Origin: Trinickia caryophylli
GTDB lineage: Bacteria; Pseudomonadota; Gammaproteobacteria; Burkholderiales; Burkholderiaceae
Direction: 5' to 3'
Length of the DNA: 64,000 bases
Assembly (NCBI RefSeq): GCF_034424545.1
Contig: NZ_CP139970.1
Location: 4,154,001 to 4,218,000, forward strand
The translations under genes and the position numbers were made by a program. Shown piece after piece: positions 1 to 8,900 of this stretch; position 1 is the first letter of the stretch; each line of letters begins with the position of its first letter. The notes beneath the pieces are model-generated. The model searched no databases. It was not told the origin of the DNA and saw only the letters and a program-made list of their open reading frames with translations.

Positions 1-1
1 G

Positions 2-1240
2 GCGCAGCGCGACGCGCCGGTCAAGAGCGCCATTCTCAAAGAGCTCGAGCGGCAGCAGTCGCAGGTGGAGCTGATCGCGTCGGAAAACATTGTTTCGCGC
101 GCGGTGCTCGAAGCGCAGGGCTCGGTGCTGACCAACAAGTATGCCGAGGGCTATCCGGGCAAACGTTACTACGGCGGCTGCGAGTTCGCCGACGAAGTCG
201 AATCGCTCGCGATCGAGCGCATCAAGCGGCTCTTCAATGCCGGATTCGCGAACGTGCAGCCGCATTCGGGGGCACAGGCGAACGGATCCGTCATGCTGGC
301 GCTGGCCAAGCCGGGCGATACGGTGCTCGGCATGTCGCTCGACGCGGGCGGTCATCTGACGCACGGCGCGAAACCGGCGCTGTCCGGCAAATGGTTCAAC
401 TCGGTGCAGTACGGCGTGAGCCGCGACACGATGCTGATCGACTACGATCAGGTCGAGGAACTCGCGCAGCAACACAAGCCGAGCCTCATCATCGCCGGCT
501 TCTCCGCCTATCCGCGCAAGCTCGATTTCGCGCGCTTTCGCGCGATCGCCGACAGCGTGGGCGCCAGGCTCATGGTCGACATGGCCCATATCGCCGGCGT
601 GATCGCGGCGGGGCGGCATTCGAATCCGGTCGAGCATGCGCACGTCGTCACCTCGACCACGCACAAGACGCTGCGCGGCCCGCGCGGCGGGTTCGTGCTG
701 ACCAACGACGAAGACATCGCTAAGAAGATCAACTCGGCCGTCTTCCCGGGCCTGCAAGGCGGCCCGCTGATGCACGTGATCGCGGGCAAGGCCGTGGCCT
801 TCGGCGAGGCCCTCGAAGACGGCTTCAAGACCTACATCGACAACGTGCTGGCCAACGCGCGGGCACTCGGCGAAGTGCTCAAGGACGGCGGTGTCGATCT
901 CGTGACGGGCGGCACGGACAACCACTTGCTGCTCGTCGATCTGCGGCCGAAGGGGCTGAAAGGCACGCAGGTCGAGCAGGCGCTCGAGCGGGCCGGGATC
1001 ACCTGCAACAAGAACGGCATCCCTTTCGACACCGAAAAGCCGACGGTCACGTCGGGCATTCGTCTCGGCACGCCCGCTGCAACCACGCGCGGCTTCGGCG
1101 TGAGCGAGTTCCGAGAAGTGGGGCGCCTGATTCTCGACGTGTTCGATGCGCTGCGCACCCACCCCGAGGGCGACCACGCTACCGAGCAGCGCGTACGCCG
1201 CGAGATCTTCGCGCTTTGCGAGCGCTTTCCGATTTACTGA
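2..1240 (+). CDS. glyA: serine hydroxymethyltransferase (5' end beyond window)
   Basis: This is a PLP enzyme that interconverts serine and glycine with tetrahydrofolate as one-carbon carrier. The reading frame is open from base 2, so the true start lies upstream; the GTG at 65 is internal. Seen: the family signature with the PLP lysine ([14 protein letters not shown]), an early SENIVS segment, [15 protein letters not shown], and a normal C-terminus. The gene lies 30 bases before the dipeptidase-like gene and heads a dimethylglycine-type operon. It is therefore probably the pathway-specific paralogue that handles glycine and methylene-THF from sarcosine, rather than the housekeeping copy (inference). 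Confidence 0.93.
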   Translation, partial: AQRDAPVKSAILKELERQQSQVELIASENIVSRAVLEAQGSVLTNKYAEGYPGKRYYGGCEFADEVESLAIERIKRLFNAGFANVQPHSGAQANGSVMLALAKPGDTVLGMSLDAGGHLTHGAKPALSGKWFNSVQYGVSRDTMLIDYDQVEELAQQHKPSLIIAGFSAYPRKLDFARFRAIADSVGARLMVDMAHIAGVIAAGRHSNPVEHAHVVTSTTHKTLRGPRGGFVLTNDEDIAKKINSAVFPGLQGGPLMHVIAGKAVAFGEALEDGFKTYIDNVLANARALGEVLKDGGVDLVTGGTDNHLLLVDLRPKGLKGTQVEQALERAGITCNKNGIPFDTEKPTVTSGIRLGTPAATTRGFGVSEFREVGRLILDVFDALRTHPEGDHATEQRVRREIFALCERFPIY

Positions 1241-1270
1241 CCCGACCGACCACGCGCGCTGGAGCGATCA

Positions 1271-2242
1271 ATGAGCACACTGCATCAGGACAGCATCATC
1301 ATCGACGGCCTGAACATCTCGAAGTTCGAGCGGTCGGTGTTCGAAGACATGCGAAAGGGCGGCATCACGGCCGCGAACTGCACGGTCTCCGTCTGGGAAA
1401 ACTTCACGAAGACCGTCGACAACATCGGGCTGATGAAAAAGCAGATTCGCGATAACGGCGAACTGCTCACGCTCGTGCGCACGACCGACGACATCCTGCG
1501 TGCAAAGAAGGAAGGCAAGACCGGCATCATTCTCGGATTCCAGAACGCGCATGCGTTCGAGGACAACCTCGGCTATATCGAAGCGTTCGCCGACATGGGC
1601 GTGCGTGTCGTCCAGCTTTGCTACAACACGCAGAACCTCGTGGGTACGGGCTGCTACGAGCGCGATGGCGGGCTTTCCGATTTCGGACGCGAAGTGATCA
1701 CAGAGATGAACCGGGTCGGGATCATGGTCGACCTGTCGCATGTGGGTGGCAACACGTCTTCCGAGGCCATCGCCTTTTCGAAGAAGCCCGTTTGTTACTC
1801 CCATTGCCTGCCCTCGGGCCTCAAGGCGCACCCGCGCAACAAGAGCGACGAACAGCTCAAGGAGGTCGCCGATGCAGGCGGCTTCGTCGGCGTGACGATG
1901 TTCGCGCCGTTCCTGAAGCGCGGCATCGACGCCACCGTCGAAGACTACATCGAAGCGATCGACTACGTCGTCAATCTGATCGGCGAAGACGCCGTGGGCA
2001 TCGGCACCGACTTCACGCAGGGCTACAGCGTGGACTTCTTCGACATGCTCACGCACGACAAGGGCCGCTACCGGCGCCTCACGAATTTCGGCAAGGTGGT
2101 CAACCCGGAGGGGATTCGCACGATCGGCGAGTTTCCGAACCTGACCGCGGCCATGGAACGCGCCGGATGGAAGGCGTCGCGCATCCGCAAGATCATGGGC
2201 GAGAACTGGGTGCGTGTGTTCAAGGACGTCTGGGGCGCGTGA
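1271..2242 (+). CDS. M19 membrane-dipeptidase-like protein of betaine/dimethylglycine clusters
   Basis: The protein has 323 aa and the M19 (renal dipeptidase) TIM-barrel pattern, like the gene that sits beside dgcA in Pseudomonas. The late motifs are present: YSHC (second zinc-site His), AHPRNKSDEQL and GIGTDF. The usual N-terminal HxD metal pair is replaced (DGLNI, residues 12-16, Leu14/Ile16), and the bridging Glu of the EGGH-type motif appears as Gln91 (FQNAH). Zinc site 1 therefore seems lost. A standard dipeptidase activity is doubtful, and a hydrolase or binding role on a methylated-amine metabolite is possible. A purine-rich stretch (ggagcgatca) precedes the ATG. Confidence 0.85.
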   Translation: MSTLHQDSIIIDGLNISKFERSVFEDMRKGGITAANCTVSVWENFTKTVDNIGLMKKQIRDNGELLTLVRTTDDILRAKKEGKTGIILGFQNAHAFEDNLGYIEAFADMGVRVVQLCYNTQNLVGTGCYERDGGLSDFGREVITEMNRVGIMVDLSHVGGNTSSEAIAFSKKPVCYSHCLPSGLKAHPRNKSDEQLKEVADAGGFVGVTMFAPFLKRGIDATVEDYIEAIDYVVNLIGEDAVGIGTDFTQGYSVDFFDMLTHDKGRYRRLTNFGKVVNPEGIRTIGEFPNLTAAMERAGWKASRIRKIMGENWVRVFKDVWGA

Positions 2243-2345
2243 GCCACGCCCGAGCCATATCCGAGAGCCTGCGCATAGAAGGCATAGAACGACAACGAGC
2301 CGCGCGACGATACGCGCGGCAGGTCCCCCCCACGGAGAAATCACC

Positions 2346-2879
2346 ATGCAACCGCAACTGCCGATCGACGTCGACCCCGATACCGGCGTCTGGACCACGG
2401 ACGCATTGCCCATGCTCTACGTGCCGCGGCATTTCTTCACGAACAACCATGTAGCCGTCGAAGAGGCGCTGGGCCTGGAGGCGTATGCCGAGATTCTTTA
2501 CAAAGCCGGCTACAAGTCCGCGTATCACTGGTGCGACAAGGAAGCGAAGCTGCACGGCATCGGCGGGATGGCGGTCTTCGAGCACTACCTGAAGCGCCTG
2601 TCGCAGCGTGGCTGGGGGCTCTTTTCGATTCGCGAAGCGGATCCGTCCACGGCGCGCGCACGCATCGAGCTGCGCCATTCGTCGTTCGTGCTCGCGCAGC
2701 CCGGCAAGGAAGGCAAGCTGTGCTACATGTTCGCGGGGTGGTTCGCAGGCGCGATGGACTGGGTCAACGATACGACGCCGCAAGGCAAGGGCGCGCCGCG
2801 CGCCCAATCGAAGGAAGTGCAGTGCGCAGCCGAGCACCACGATTACTGCGTCTTCGAGGTTTCGCCGATCGCTCACTGA
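2346..2879 (+). CDS. V4R/4-vinyl-reductase-like protein of the dimethylglycine operon
   Basis: The protein has 177 aa, no signal peptide and no membrane segment. The C-terminal half ends with a Cys-rich pattern (VQCAAEHHDYCVFEV) that resembles the V4R small-molecule-binding fold, where such cysteines may hold metal. It corresponds by position to the conserved hypothetical between the dipeptidase-like gene and dgcA in Pseudomonas. The start at 2346 follows an acggagaaatcacc leader with a usable Shine-Dalgarno. Upstream in-frame starts would run into the previous gene. Its role is unknown; a sensor, chaperone or accessory subunit for the demethylase is possible. Confidence 0.75.
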   Translation: MQPQLPIDVDPDTGVWTTDALPMLYVPRHFFTNNHVAVEEALGLEAYAEILYKAGYKSAYHWCDKEAKLHGIGGMAVFEHYLKRLSQRGWGLFSIREADPSTARARIELRHSSFVLAQPGKEGKLCYMFAGWFAGAMDWVNDTTPQGKGAPRAQSKEVQCAAEHHDYCVFEVSPIAH

Positions 2880-2931
2880 CGGCCGCCGATATTCGCCACA
2901 CGAGACATACGAACGCCAGAGGTCGTCTGCG

Positions 2932-4995
2932 ATGCGCTACCCCCATTTGTTCAAGCCCCTTCAGCTCAATCAGCTGACGCTGCGCAACCGCATCGTCAGT
3001 ACCGCGCATGCGGAAGTCTATGCCGAGCCGGGCGGTCTGCCGGGTGACCGCTACATTCGCTATTACGAAGAGAAGGCAAAGGGCGGCGTGGGCCTGGCCG
3101 TGTGCGGCGGCTCGAGCCCCGTGTCGGTCGACAGCCCGCAGGGCTGGTGGAAATCGGTGAATCTGTCGACCGACAAGATCATCGACCCGTTGTCGCGCCT
3201 GGCCGAAGCCATGCATCGTCACGGCGCGAAGATCATGATCCAGGCGACGCACATGGGGCGCCGCTCGGCGTTTCACGGCGAGCACTGGCCGCATCTGATG
3301 TCGCCGTCGGGCGTGCGCGAGCCGGTGCACCGCGGCAACGCGAAGATCATCGAAGTGGAGGAGATCCGCCGCATCATTGCCGATTTCGCCGCCGCGGCGA
3401 AGCGCGTGAAGGAAGCGGGGATGGACGGCATCGAGATCTCGGCCGCGCACCAGCATCTCATCGATCAATTCTGGAGCCCGCGCACGAACTTTCGCACCGA
3501 CGAGTGGGGCGGCAGCCTGGAGAACCGGCTGCGCTTCGGCGTGGAGGTGCTCAAAGCGGTGCGCGAGGCCGTGGGCCGCGATTTCTGCGTCGGCCTGCGG
3601 ATGTGCGGCGACGAATTTCACGAGGACGGTCTGGATCACGAACAACTGAAGGAGATCGCGCAGGCGATGTCCGAGACGGGCCTCATCGATTATCTGGGCG
3701 TGATCGGCTCCGGGGCCGATACGCACAACACGCTCGCGAACTGCATGCCGCCGATGGCGCTGCCGCCCGAGCCTTTCGTGCACCTCGCGGCCGGCATCAA
3801 GTCGGTCGTCAAGATTCCGGTCATGCACGCTCAAAGCATCCGTGATGCGGGGCAGGCCGAGCGACTGCTCGCGAACGGCATGATCGACCTCGTCGGCATG
3901 ACGCGTGCGCAGATCGCCGATCCGCACATGGTCATCAAGATCCGCGACGGCCGCGAAGACGAAATCAAGCAGTGCGTGGGCGCAAACTACTGCATCGATC
4001 GCCAGTACAACGGCCTCGACGTTCTTTGCGTGCAGAACGCGGCAACCTCGCGCGAGGCGACGATGCCGCACGTCATCGAGAAGTCGCGCGGCCCGAAGCG
4101 CAAGGTGGTGGTGGTCGGTGCGGGCCCCGCGGGCCTCGAGGCGGCGCGCGTCGCGCGCTCGCGCGGCCATGACGTCGTGCTGTTCGAGAAGAACGCCGAG
4201 GTGGGCGGCCAGATCATGCTGGCCGCGAAGGCGCCGCAGCGCGAACAGATGGCCGGTATCGTCCGCTGGTTCGACATGGAGACGAAGCGCCTCGGCGTCG
4301 ACCGGCGCCTCGGCGTTGCCGCCGACGAAAAGGCGATCATGGCGGAAAAGCCGGATATCGTCGTCCTCGCAACGGGAGGGCGCGCATTCTCCGATCAGGT
4401 GCCCGGCTGGGGCGTGGCCGACGGGCTTGCCGTCAGCTCGTGGGATGTGCTTTCGGGCCGGGTCGAGCCGAAGGGCAACGTGCTCGTCTACGACGGCGTC
4501 AGCACCCATGCGGGCGCGGGCGTGGCCGACTTCATCGCGAGCCGTGGCTCGAAGGTCGAGATCGTGACGCCCGACGTCAAGGTGGCCGACGATTGCGGCG
4601 GCACGACGTTCCCGATCTTCTATCGGCGCCTTTACGCGCAGGGCGTGATCCATACGCCGAACTACTGGCTCGATCGCGTCTACGAGGAAGACGGCAAGAG
4701 GATCGCTGTCCTGCGCAACGAGTACACGGAAGAGATCGAGGAGCGTGCCGTCGATCAGGTCGTGATCGAAAACGGCTCGACGCCGAACGACGCGCTCTAC
4801 TGGAAGCTCAAGCCGGAATCGGTGAACCGCGGGCAGGTGGACGTGCACAAGCTCTTCGCGGCCGAGCCGCAGCCGTGCCTCTCCGAAACCCTCGGCAATG
4901 GCCGCTTCCTGCTGTTCCGGGTGGGCGACTGCATCTCGATGCACAACATCCATGGCGCGATCTACGACGCGCTGCGCCTCGTGAAGGATTTCTGA
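2932..4995 (+). CDS. dgcA: dimethylglycine demethylase subunit A (OYE/TMADH-like flavoprotein)
   Basis: The protein has 687 aa and the trimethylamine-dehydrogenase architecture. An FMN-binding old-yellow-enzyme barrel spans about residues 1-370, followed by a short iron-sulfur segment and an FAD/NAD-binding Rossmann part beginning near residue 390 (VVVVGAGPAGLEAA). Expected role: oxidative demethylation of N,N-dimethylglycine to sarcosine. The cluster segment reads CVGANYC...C (Cys348, Cys354, Cys366), with Ala351 where TMADH has its second ligand Cys. The start at ATG 2932 gives the usual MRYPHLFKPL beginning. It is followed 2 bases later by dgcB. Confidence 0.92.
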   Translation: MRYPHLFKPLQLNQLTLRNRIVSTAHAEVYAEPGGLPGDRYIRYYEEKAKGGVGLAVCGGSSPVSVDSPQGWWKSVNLSTDKIIDPLSRLAEAMHRHGAKIMIQATHMGRRSAFHGEHWPHLMSPSGVREPVHRGNAKIIEVEEIRRIIADFAAAAKRVKEAGMDGIEISAAHQHLIDQFWSPRTNFRTDEWGGSLENRLRFGVEVLKAVREAVGRDFCVGLRMCGDEFHEDGLDHEQLKEIAQAMSETGLIDYLGVIGSGADTHNTLANCMPPMALPPEPFVHLAAGIKSVVKIPVMHAQSIRDAGQAERLLANGMIDLVGMTRAQIADPHMVIKIRDGREDEIKQCVGANYCIDRQYNGLDVLCVQNAATSREATMPHVIEKSRGPKRKVVVVGAGPAGLEAARVARSRGHDVVLFEKNAEVGGQIMLAAKAPQREQMAGIVRWFDMETKRLGVDRRLGVAADEKAIMAEKPDIVVLATGGRAFSDQVPGWGVADGLAVSSWDVLSGRVEPKGNVLVYDGVSTHAGAGVADFIASRGSKVEIVTPDVKVADDCGGTTFPIFYRRLYAQGVIHTPNYWLDRVYEEDGKRIAVLRNEYTEEIEERAVDQVVIENGSTPNDALYWKLKPESVNRGQVDVHKLFAAEPQPCLSETLGNGRFLLFRVGDCISMHNIHGAIYDALRLVKDF

Positions 4996-4997
4996 CG

Positions 4998-6923
4998 ATG
5001 AATCCGGCCTTTCTGATCACCGCGTTGCTGTGGCTGTCAGTGGCGGGCCTCGCCTTCGCCGTGGCGAAGCGCTCGTCGTACTGGCGTCTCGGGCGGGCGA
5101 CCGCACCCGGTGCTTTCGGCATGTCGAATCTGTTCGCCATTCCGAAACGCTACTTCGTCGATCTGCATCACGTCGTCGCGAGAGATCCCTACATCGCGAA
5201 GACGCACGTGGCCACGGCCGGGGGCGCCATTGCGGCGCTGGCGCTCGTGTTCGTCAACTATGGGCTGGCGGTGTATTCGCCGCTGCTCGACAAGCTGATT
5301 TTCCTGGCCGCGCTCGCGATGTTGGTCGGGGCCGTCTTCGTCTGGCGCCGCCGTCACGCGAAGAACGTGCCTGCGCGGCTCTCGCGCGGCCCCTGGAACA
5401 CGCTGCCCTGGCTGCTCGGCTCGTTTGCGCTCGGCCTCGTGCTGTTCACGCTCGTGCCGGCCGCGACGATGTCGGGCGCGTTCGCTGTGCTTTGCGCCGT
5501 GCTGATCGGCGCAGGGGCGTTCGCAATGACGTTCGGCGCCGCGAAGGGCGGGCCGATGAAGCATGCGGTCGCCGGCCTGCTGCATCTCGCCTTTCATCCG
5601 CGCCAGGAGCGCTTTGCGGCCGCGCGCGATACCGGCGCCCGCACGGGCACGGCCACGCCGCCGACGGCGCTCAAGCCGGCCGACGTCGAGCACGACGAGT
5701 ATGGCGTCGCCAAGCCCGTCGAGTTCCGCTGGAATCAGTTGCTGAGCTTCGACGCCTGCGTACAGTGCGGCAAGTGCGAGGCGGCGTGCCCCGCGTTCGC
5801 GTCGGGCCAGCCGCTCAATCCGAAGAAACTCATTCAGGATCTCGTCGTCGGCATGGCCGGCGGCACCGACGCGGCGTATGCGGGCAGCCCGACGCCCGGC
5901 ATTCCCGTCGGCCGGCATGGCGGCGAGCCGAACGGTCCGATCGTCTCGGGTCTCGTCGAAGCGCAGACGCTCTGGTCCTGCACGACCTGCCGCGCCTGCG
6001 TGCAGGAGTGCCCGATGCTGATCGAGCACGTCGATGCGATCGTCGACATGCGCCGCAACCAGACACTCGTGCACGGAACGGTGCCCGGCAAGGGCCCCGA
6101 GGTGCTCGCGAATCTGCGCGAAACGGGCACGGCCGGCGGCTACGACAAGGCGGCGCGCTACGACTGGTCGGTGGATCTGAACGCGCCCGTCGCACAACCG
6201 GGCAAGGCGGTCGATGTGCTGGTGGTAGCCGGCGAGGGCGCGTTCGACATGCGCTACCAGCGCACGCTGCGCGCGCTCGTCAAGGTGCTCAACAAGGCCG
6301 GGGTGGACTACGCGGTGCTCGGCGGCGAGGAGACGGATACGGGCGACGTGGCGCGCCGTCTCGGCGACGAGGCAACGTTTCAGCGCATGGCCCGACAGAT
6401 GATGGGCACGCTGTCCGCCCTGAGCTTCAAGCGCATCGTCACAGCCGATCCGCACGTGATGCACAGCCTGCGCAACGAGTACCGCGCCCTCGGCGGCCGT
6501 TACGAGGTGCTTCACCATACGACGTTCCTTGCGGAACTGGCCGCGATGGGCCGCATCGCGCCGAAGGCCGTCGAGGCGCTGCGCGAGAAGCGCACGACCT
6601 ATCACGATCCGTGCTACCTGGGCCGCTATAACGGGGAGACCGACACGCCGCGCAACCTGCTCAAGACGATCGGCATTCAGGTGGTGGAGATGGAGCGCCA
6701 CGGCATGCGTGGCCGATGCTGCGGCGGGGGAGGCGGCGCGCCGCTCACCGATATTCCCGGCAAGCAGCGCATTCCGGATATCCGCATAGCCGATGCGCGC
6801 GCGATCGGCGCCGAGGTGGTGGCCGTCGCGTGTCCGAACTGCACGGCGATGCTGGAGGGCGTGGTCGGCCCGCGTCCCGACGTTCTCGACGTGGCCGAAC
6901 TTGTGGCCGCCTCGCTGGAGTGA
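4998..6923 (+). CDS. dgcB: DgcB membrane-linked iron-sulfur protein (CCG/HdrD-like)
   Basis: The protein has 641 aa. The N-terminal ~190 residues hold about four hydrophobic membrane segments. A ferredoxin-type domain with two 4Fe-4S motifs follows (CVQCGKCEAACP and CTTCRACVQECP). The C-terminal part has heterodisulfide-reductase-like CCG motifs (DPCYLGRYNG, RCCGGGGGAP, ACPNCTAML). Known family role: partner of DgcA in dimethylglycine catabolism, probably passing electrons from DgcA/ETF to the quinone pool at the inner membrane (inference). It starts 2 bases after dgcA and ends 4 bases before etfA, so tight operon coupling is clear. Confidence 0.92.
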   Translation: MNPAFLITALLWLSVAGLAFAVAKRSSYWRLGRATAPGAFGMSNLFAIPKRYFVDLHHVVARDPYIAKTHVATAGGAIAALALVFVNYGLAVYSPLLDKLIFLAALAMLVGAVFVWRRRHAKNVPARLSRGPWNTLPWLLGSFALGLVLFTLVPAATMSGAFAVLCAVLIGAGAFAMTFGAAKGGPMKHAVAGLLHLAFHPRQERFAAARDTGARTGTATPPTALKPADVEHDEYGVAKPVEFRWNQLLSFDACVQCGKCEAACPAFASGQPLNPKKLIQDLVVGMAGGTDAAYAGSPTPGIPVGRHGGEPNGPIVSGLVEAQTLWSCTTCRACVQECPMLIEHVDAIVDMRRNQTLVHGTVPGKGPEVLANLRETGTAGGYDKAARYDWSVDLNAPVAQPGKAVDVLVVAGEGAFDMRYQRTLRALVKVLNKAGVDYAVLGGEETDTGDVARRLGDEATFQRMARQMMGTLSALSFKRIVTADPHVMHSLRNEYRALGGRYEVLHHTTFLAELAAMGRIAPKAVEALREKRTTYHDPCYLGRYNGETDTPRNLLKTIGIQVVEMERHGMRGRCCGGGGGAPLTDIPGKQRIPDIRIADARAIGAEVVAVACPNCTAMLEGVVGPRPDVLDVAELVAASLE

Positions 6924-6927
6924 ATCG

Positions 6928-8106
6928 ATGAGCACGATAAAACGAATCGATCCGCGCCGTCCGTTCGTCGTCACGGCAGCGGGTATCAAGCGCATCACGC
7001 TCGGTGAGATCGGTGAGATCGGCAACGCCGACGATGCGGGCATGGCGCACTCGTATGCGCAAGGTCATGCGGCGGCAGCGAAGCCGCGCCGGTTGACCGG
7101 CGCGTGCCGGCATCTCGCGCTCGTCGTCGCGCACAGCGAGCGCGGCTCGCTCGACGAACACACGCGTCAGACGATCGCCGCCGCCGCGTTGCTGGCCGAT
7201 GCCGAGACCGGGGTCGCCTTGCTCGTCTTCGGCGAACTGAAGGACGACGCGGCGGCGCTCGGCGTCGACAGATTGATCGAACTGGCCGAGTTCGACCGTC
7301 GTATGTTCGCGCCGGAAAGCGAACTGCAGGCGCTGCTCGCCTGCGCGTCGGCGCTCTCGCCCACGCGCGTGTTCATGCCCGACAACGCGACCGGGGACGG
7401 CGATCTCGGCCGTCGTTACGCAGCCGCCGTGGGCGCGAGCGCGGCGACCCACGTTGTCGAGATCGATGCGCGGCATGTGAGTGCCTACGTGTATGCGAAG
7501 CGCGCGTTCGCGAAGCGGGCGCTGCCCGACGTGATTCTGCTCGCGCAGAATGCCGTCGAGGCGAAGCTGCCCTTCGTCGGGGCAGGCGAGCGTCTCGCCG
7601 CGGATTTCGTGCGGCCTGCGAGTCACGCCGCGCAGCGCTGCCGGGATCTGGGCATCGAGGAGATCGATGCCGCACAAGTGGCGCTCGAGGAAGCCGATTT
7701 CATCGTCTCGGCCGGCAACGGCGTAACCGATGTCGCGGCGTTCGAACGGCTCGCGGGTGCGTTCGGCGCGGCCATCGGCGCGAGCCGTGTCGCCGTGGAC
7801 AATGGCCACTTCACGCGCGACAAGCAGGTCGGCGCGACGGGAAAGACGGTTGAGGCGAGCGTCTACATCGCGTTCGGCATTTCGGGCGCGGTGCAGCATT
7901 TGCAAGGTATCAAGGATTGCCGGCACGTGATCGCGGTGAACCTCGACGGCAGTGCGCCGATCGCCAAGCGAGCGAACCTGACCGTCGTCGGCGATGCGCA
8001 GGCAACGATCGCCGCCCTGATCGACGCGGTGCAGGCCGCCCGCTCGACACGCGGGCAAACGTCACAGGTTGCCGAGGTACCCCATCTCGCAGGAGTTGCC
8101 GCATGA
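6928..8106 (+). CDS. etfA: electron transfer flavoprotein alpha subunit (dimethylglycine cluster)
   Basis: The protein has 392 aa. The C-terminal third carries the ETF-alpha FAD-binding domain: GATGKTVEASVYIAFGISG, then AVNLDGSAPI. The first ~75 residues form an unusual extension before the ETF fold (LALVVAHSERG), as in ETF-alpha paralogues tied to dgcAB. It carries electrons from DgcA to the membrane chain (inference). The ATG at 6928 lies 4 bases after the dgcB stop. Its stop overlaps the etfB start as ATGA. It is distinct from the housekeeping fatty-acid ETF pair, whose genes usually run beta then alpha. Confidence 0.9.
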   Translation: MSTIKRIDPRRPFVVTAAGIKRITLGEIGEIGNADDAGMAHSYAQGHAAAAKPRRLTGACRHLALVVAHSERGSLDEHTRQTIAAAALLADAETGVALLVFGELKDDAAALGVDRLIELAEFDRRMFAPESELQALLACASALSPTRVFMPDNATGDGDLGRRYAAAVGASAATHVVEIDARHVSAYVYAKRAFAKRALPDVILLAQNAVEAKLPFVGAGERLAADFVRPASHAAQRCRDLGIEEIDAAQVALEEADFIVSAGNGVTDVAAFERLAGAFGAAIGASRVAVDNGHFTRDKQVGATGKTVEASVYIAFGISGAVQHLQGIKDCRHVIAVNLDGSAPIAKRANLTVVGDAQATIAALIDAVQAARSTRGQTSQVAEVPHLAGVAA

Positions 8107-8900
8107 ACAGCCCCCCCCGCTTGCAGCGTATCGCCGTGCTTGTCTCGACAGGGCGGCATCCCGTCAGCGGTGCGCCGCGCTACAGCCGAAACGATGCGGC
8201 GGCGCTCGAAATCGGCCGGGACCTTGCCGAGCGGCAGGGCGCCCGGCTGGAGGTGATTCATGCCGGTGACGCCCGGGACCCGGCGGTGGCGGAATATCTG
8301 GCGCTCGGCGCGAGGCAAGTCGATGTGATCGCCTGCGGCGAGGGCGACGATGCGGCCGCCATGCTGGCCGCGCGCGTGCAAGGTTACGACCTCGTATTGA
8401 CCGGAACGCGGGCCGAGGGTGCATTCGACAGCGGCATGCTGCCGTACCGTGTGGCCGCCGCGCTCGGCTATCCGCTCGTCTGTGCCGCGGTCGACGTCGG
8501 TACCGACGCGGCAGCGGGCCGCGCCCAGGTTCGTCAGTTCCTGCCCAAGGGCTTGCGGCGGCGCGTCGAGGTGGTATTGCCCGCGGTCATCGCCGTGCAT
8601 CCGCTCGCGAGTGCCACGCCACGCTACGCATACGCGCGCCTGCGCGCGGGGGCGGTGCAGCCAGTACAAGCCGAGCGCCGTGCGGATGCGGACGCGGACG
8701 CGACGGCGTGGACGGTCGGCCCGATCGAGCGCAAGCCCGTGAAACTGGTGGCCGCCGAGAAGCGCTCGGGGCACGCCCGGATGCTTTCGGCGACGACGAC
8801 CGAGAGCCGCGGCGGACAACTCGTCACCGAGGGTGGCCCGGTCGAAAAAGCGCAGACGATTCTTGCCTATTTGCGCGAACACCAGCTCATCGACTATTGA
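8103..8900 (+). CDS. etfB: electron transfer flavoprotein beta subunit (dimethylglycine cluster)
   Basis: The protein has 265 aa and a divergent ETF-beta fold. Visible are the N-terminal strand (IAVLVSTGRHP), a SRNDAAALEIGRDLAE segment in place of the usual NPFDEIAVEEA motif, and YDLVLTGTRAEGAFDSGMLPY, equivalent to the beta-subunit segment around the AMP site. Its ATG overlaps the etfA stop (ATGA), so the two are probably translated together as a heterodimer. The 3' end overlaps the convergent dioxygenase gene by 7 bases, which marks the end of the operon. Confidence 0.88.
   Translation: MNSPPRLQRIAVLVSTGRHPVSGAPRYSRNDAAALEIGRDLAERQGARLEVIHAGDARDPAVAEYLALGARQVDVIACGEGDDAAAMLAARVQGYDLVLTGTRAEGAFDSGMLPYRVAAALGYPLVCAAVDVGTDAAAGRAQVRQFLPKGLRRRVEVVLPAVIAVHPLASATPRYAYARLRAGAVQPVQAERRADADADATAWTVGPIERKPVKLVAAEKRSGHARMLSATTTESRGGQLVTEGGPVEKAQTILAYLREHQLIDY

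Noticed and set aside
2764..4953. Long (729-codon) minus-strand open frame opposite dgcA
   Set aside because: It is the mirror of a well-supported gene in GC-rich DNA; its composition is His/Arg/Asp-rich with no domain.
5037..7043. Long minus-strand open frame opposite dgcB
   Set aside because: Shadow frame caused by GC-rich third positions; no domain and no start signal.
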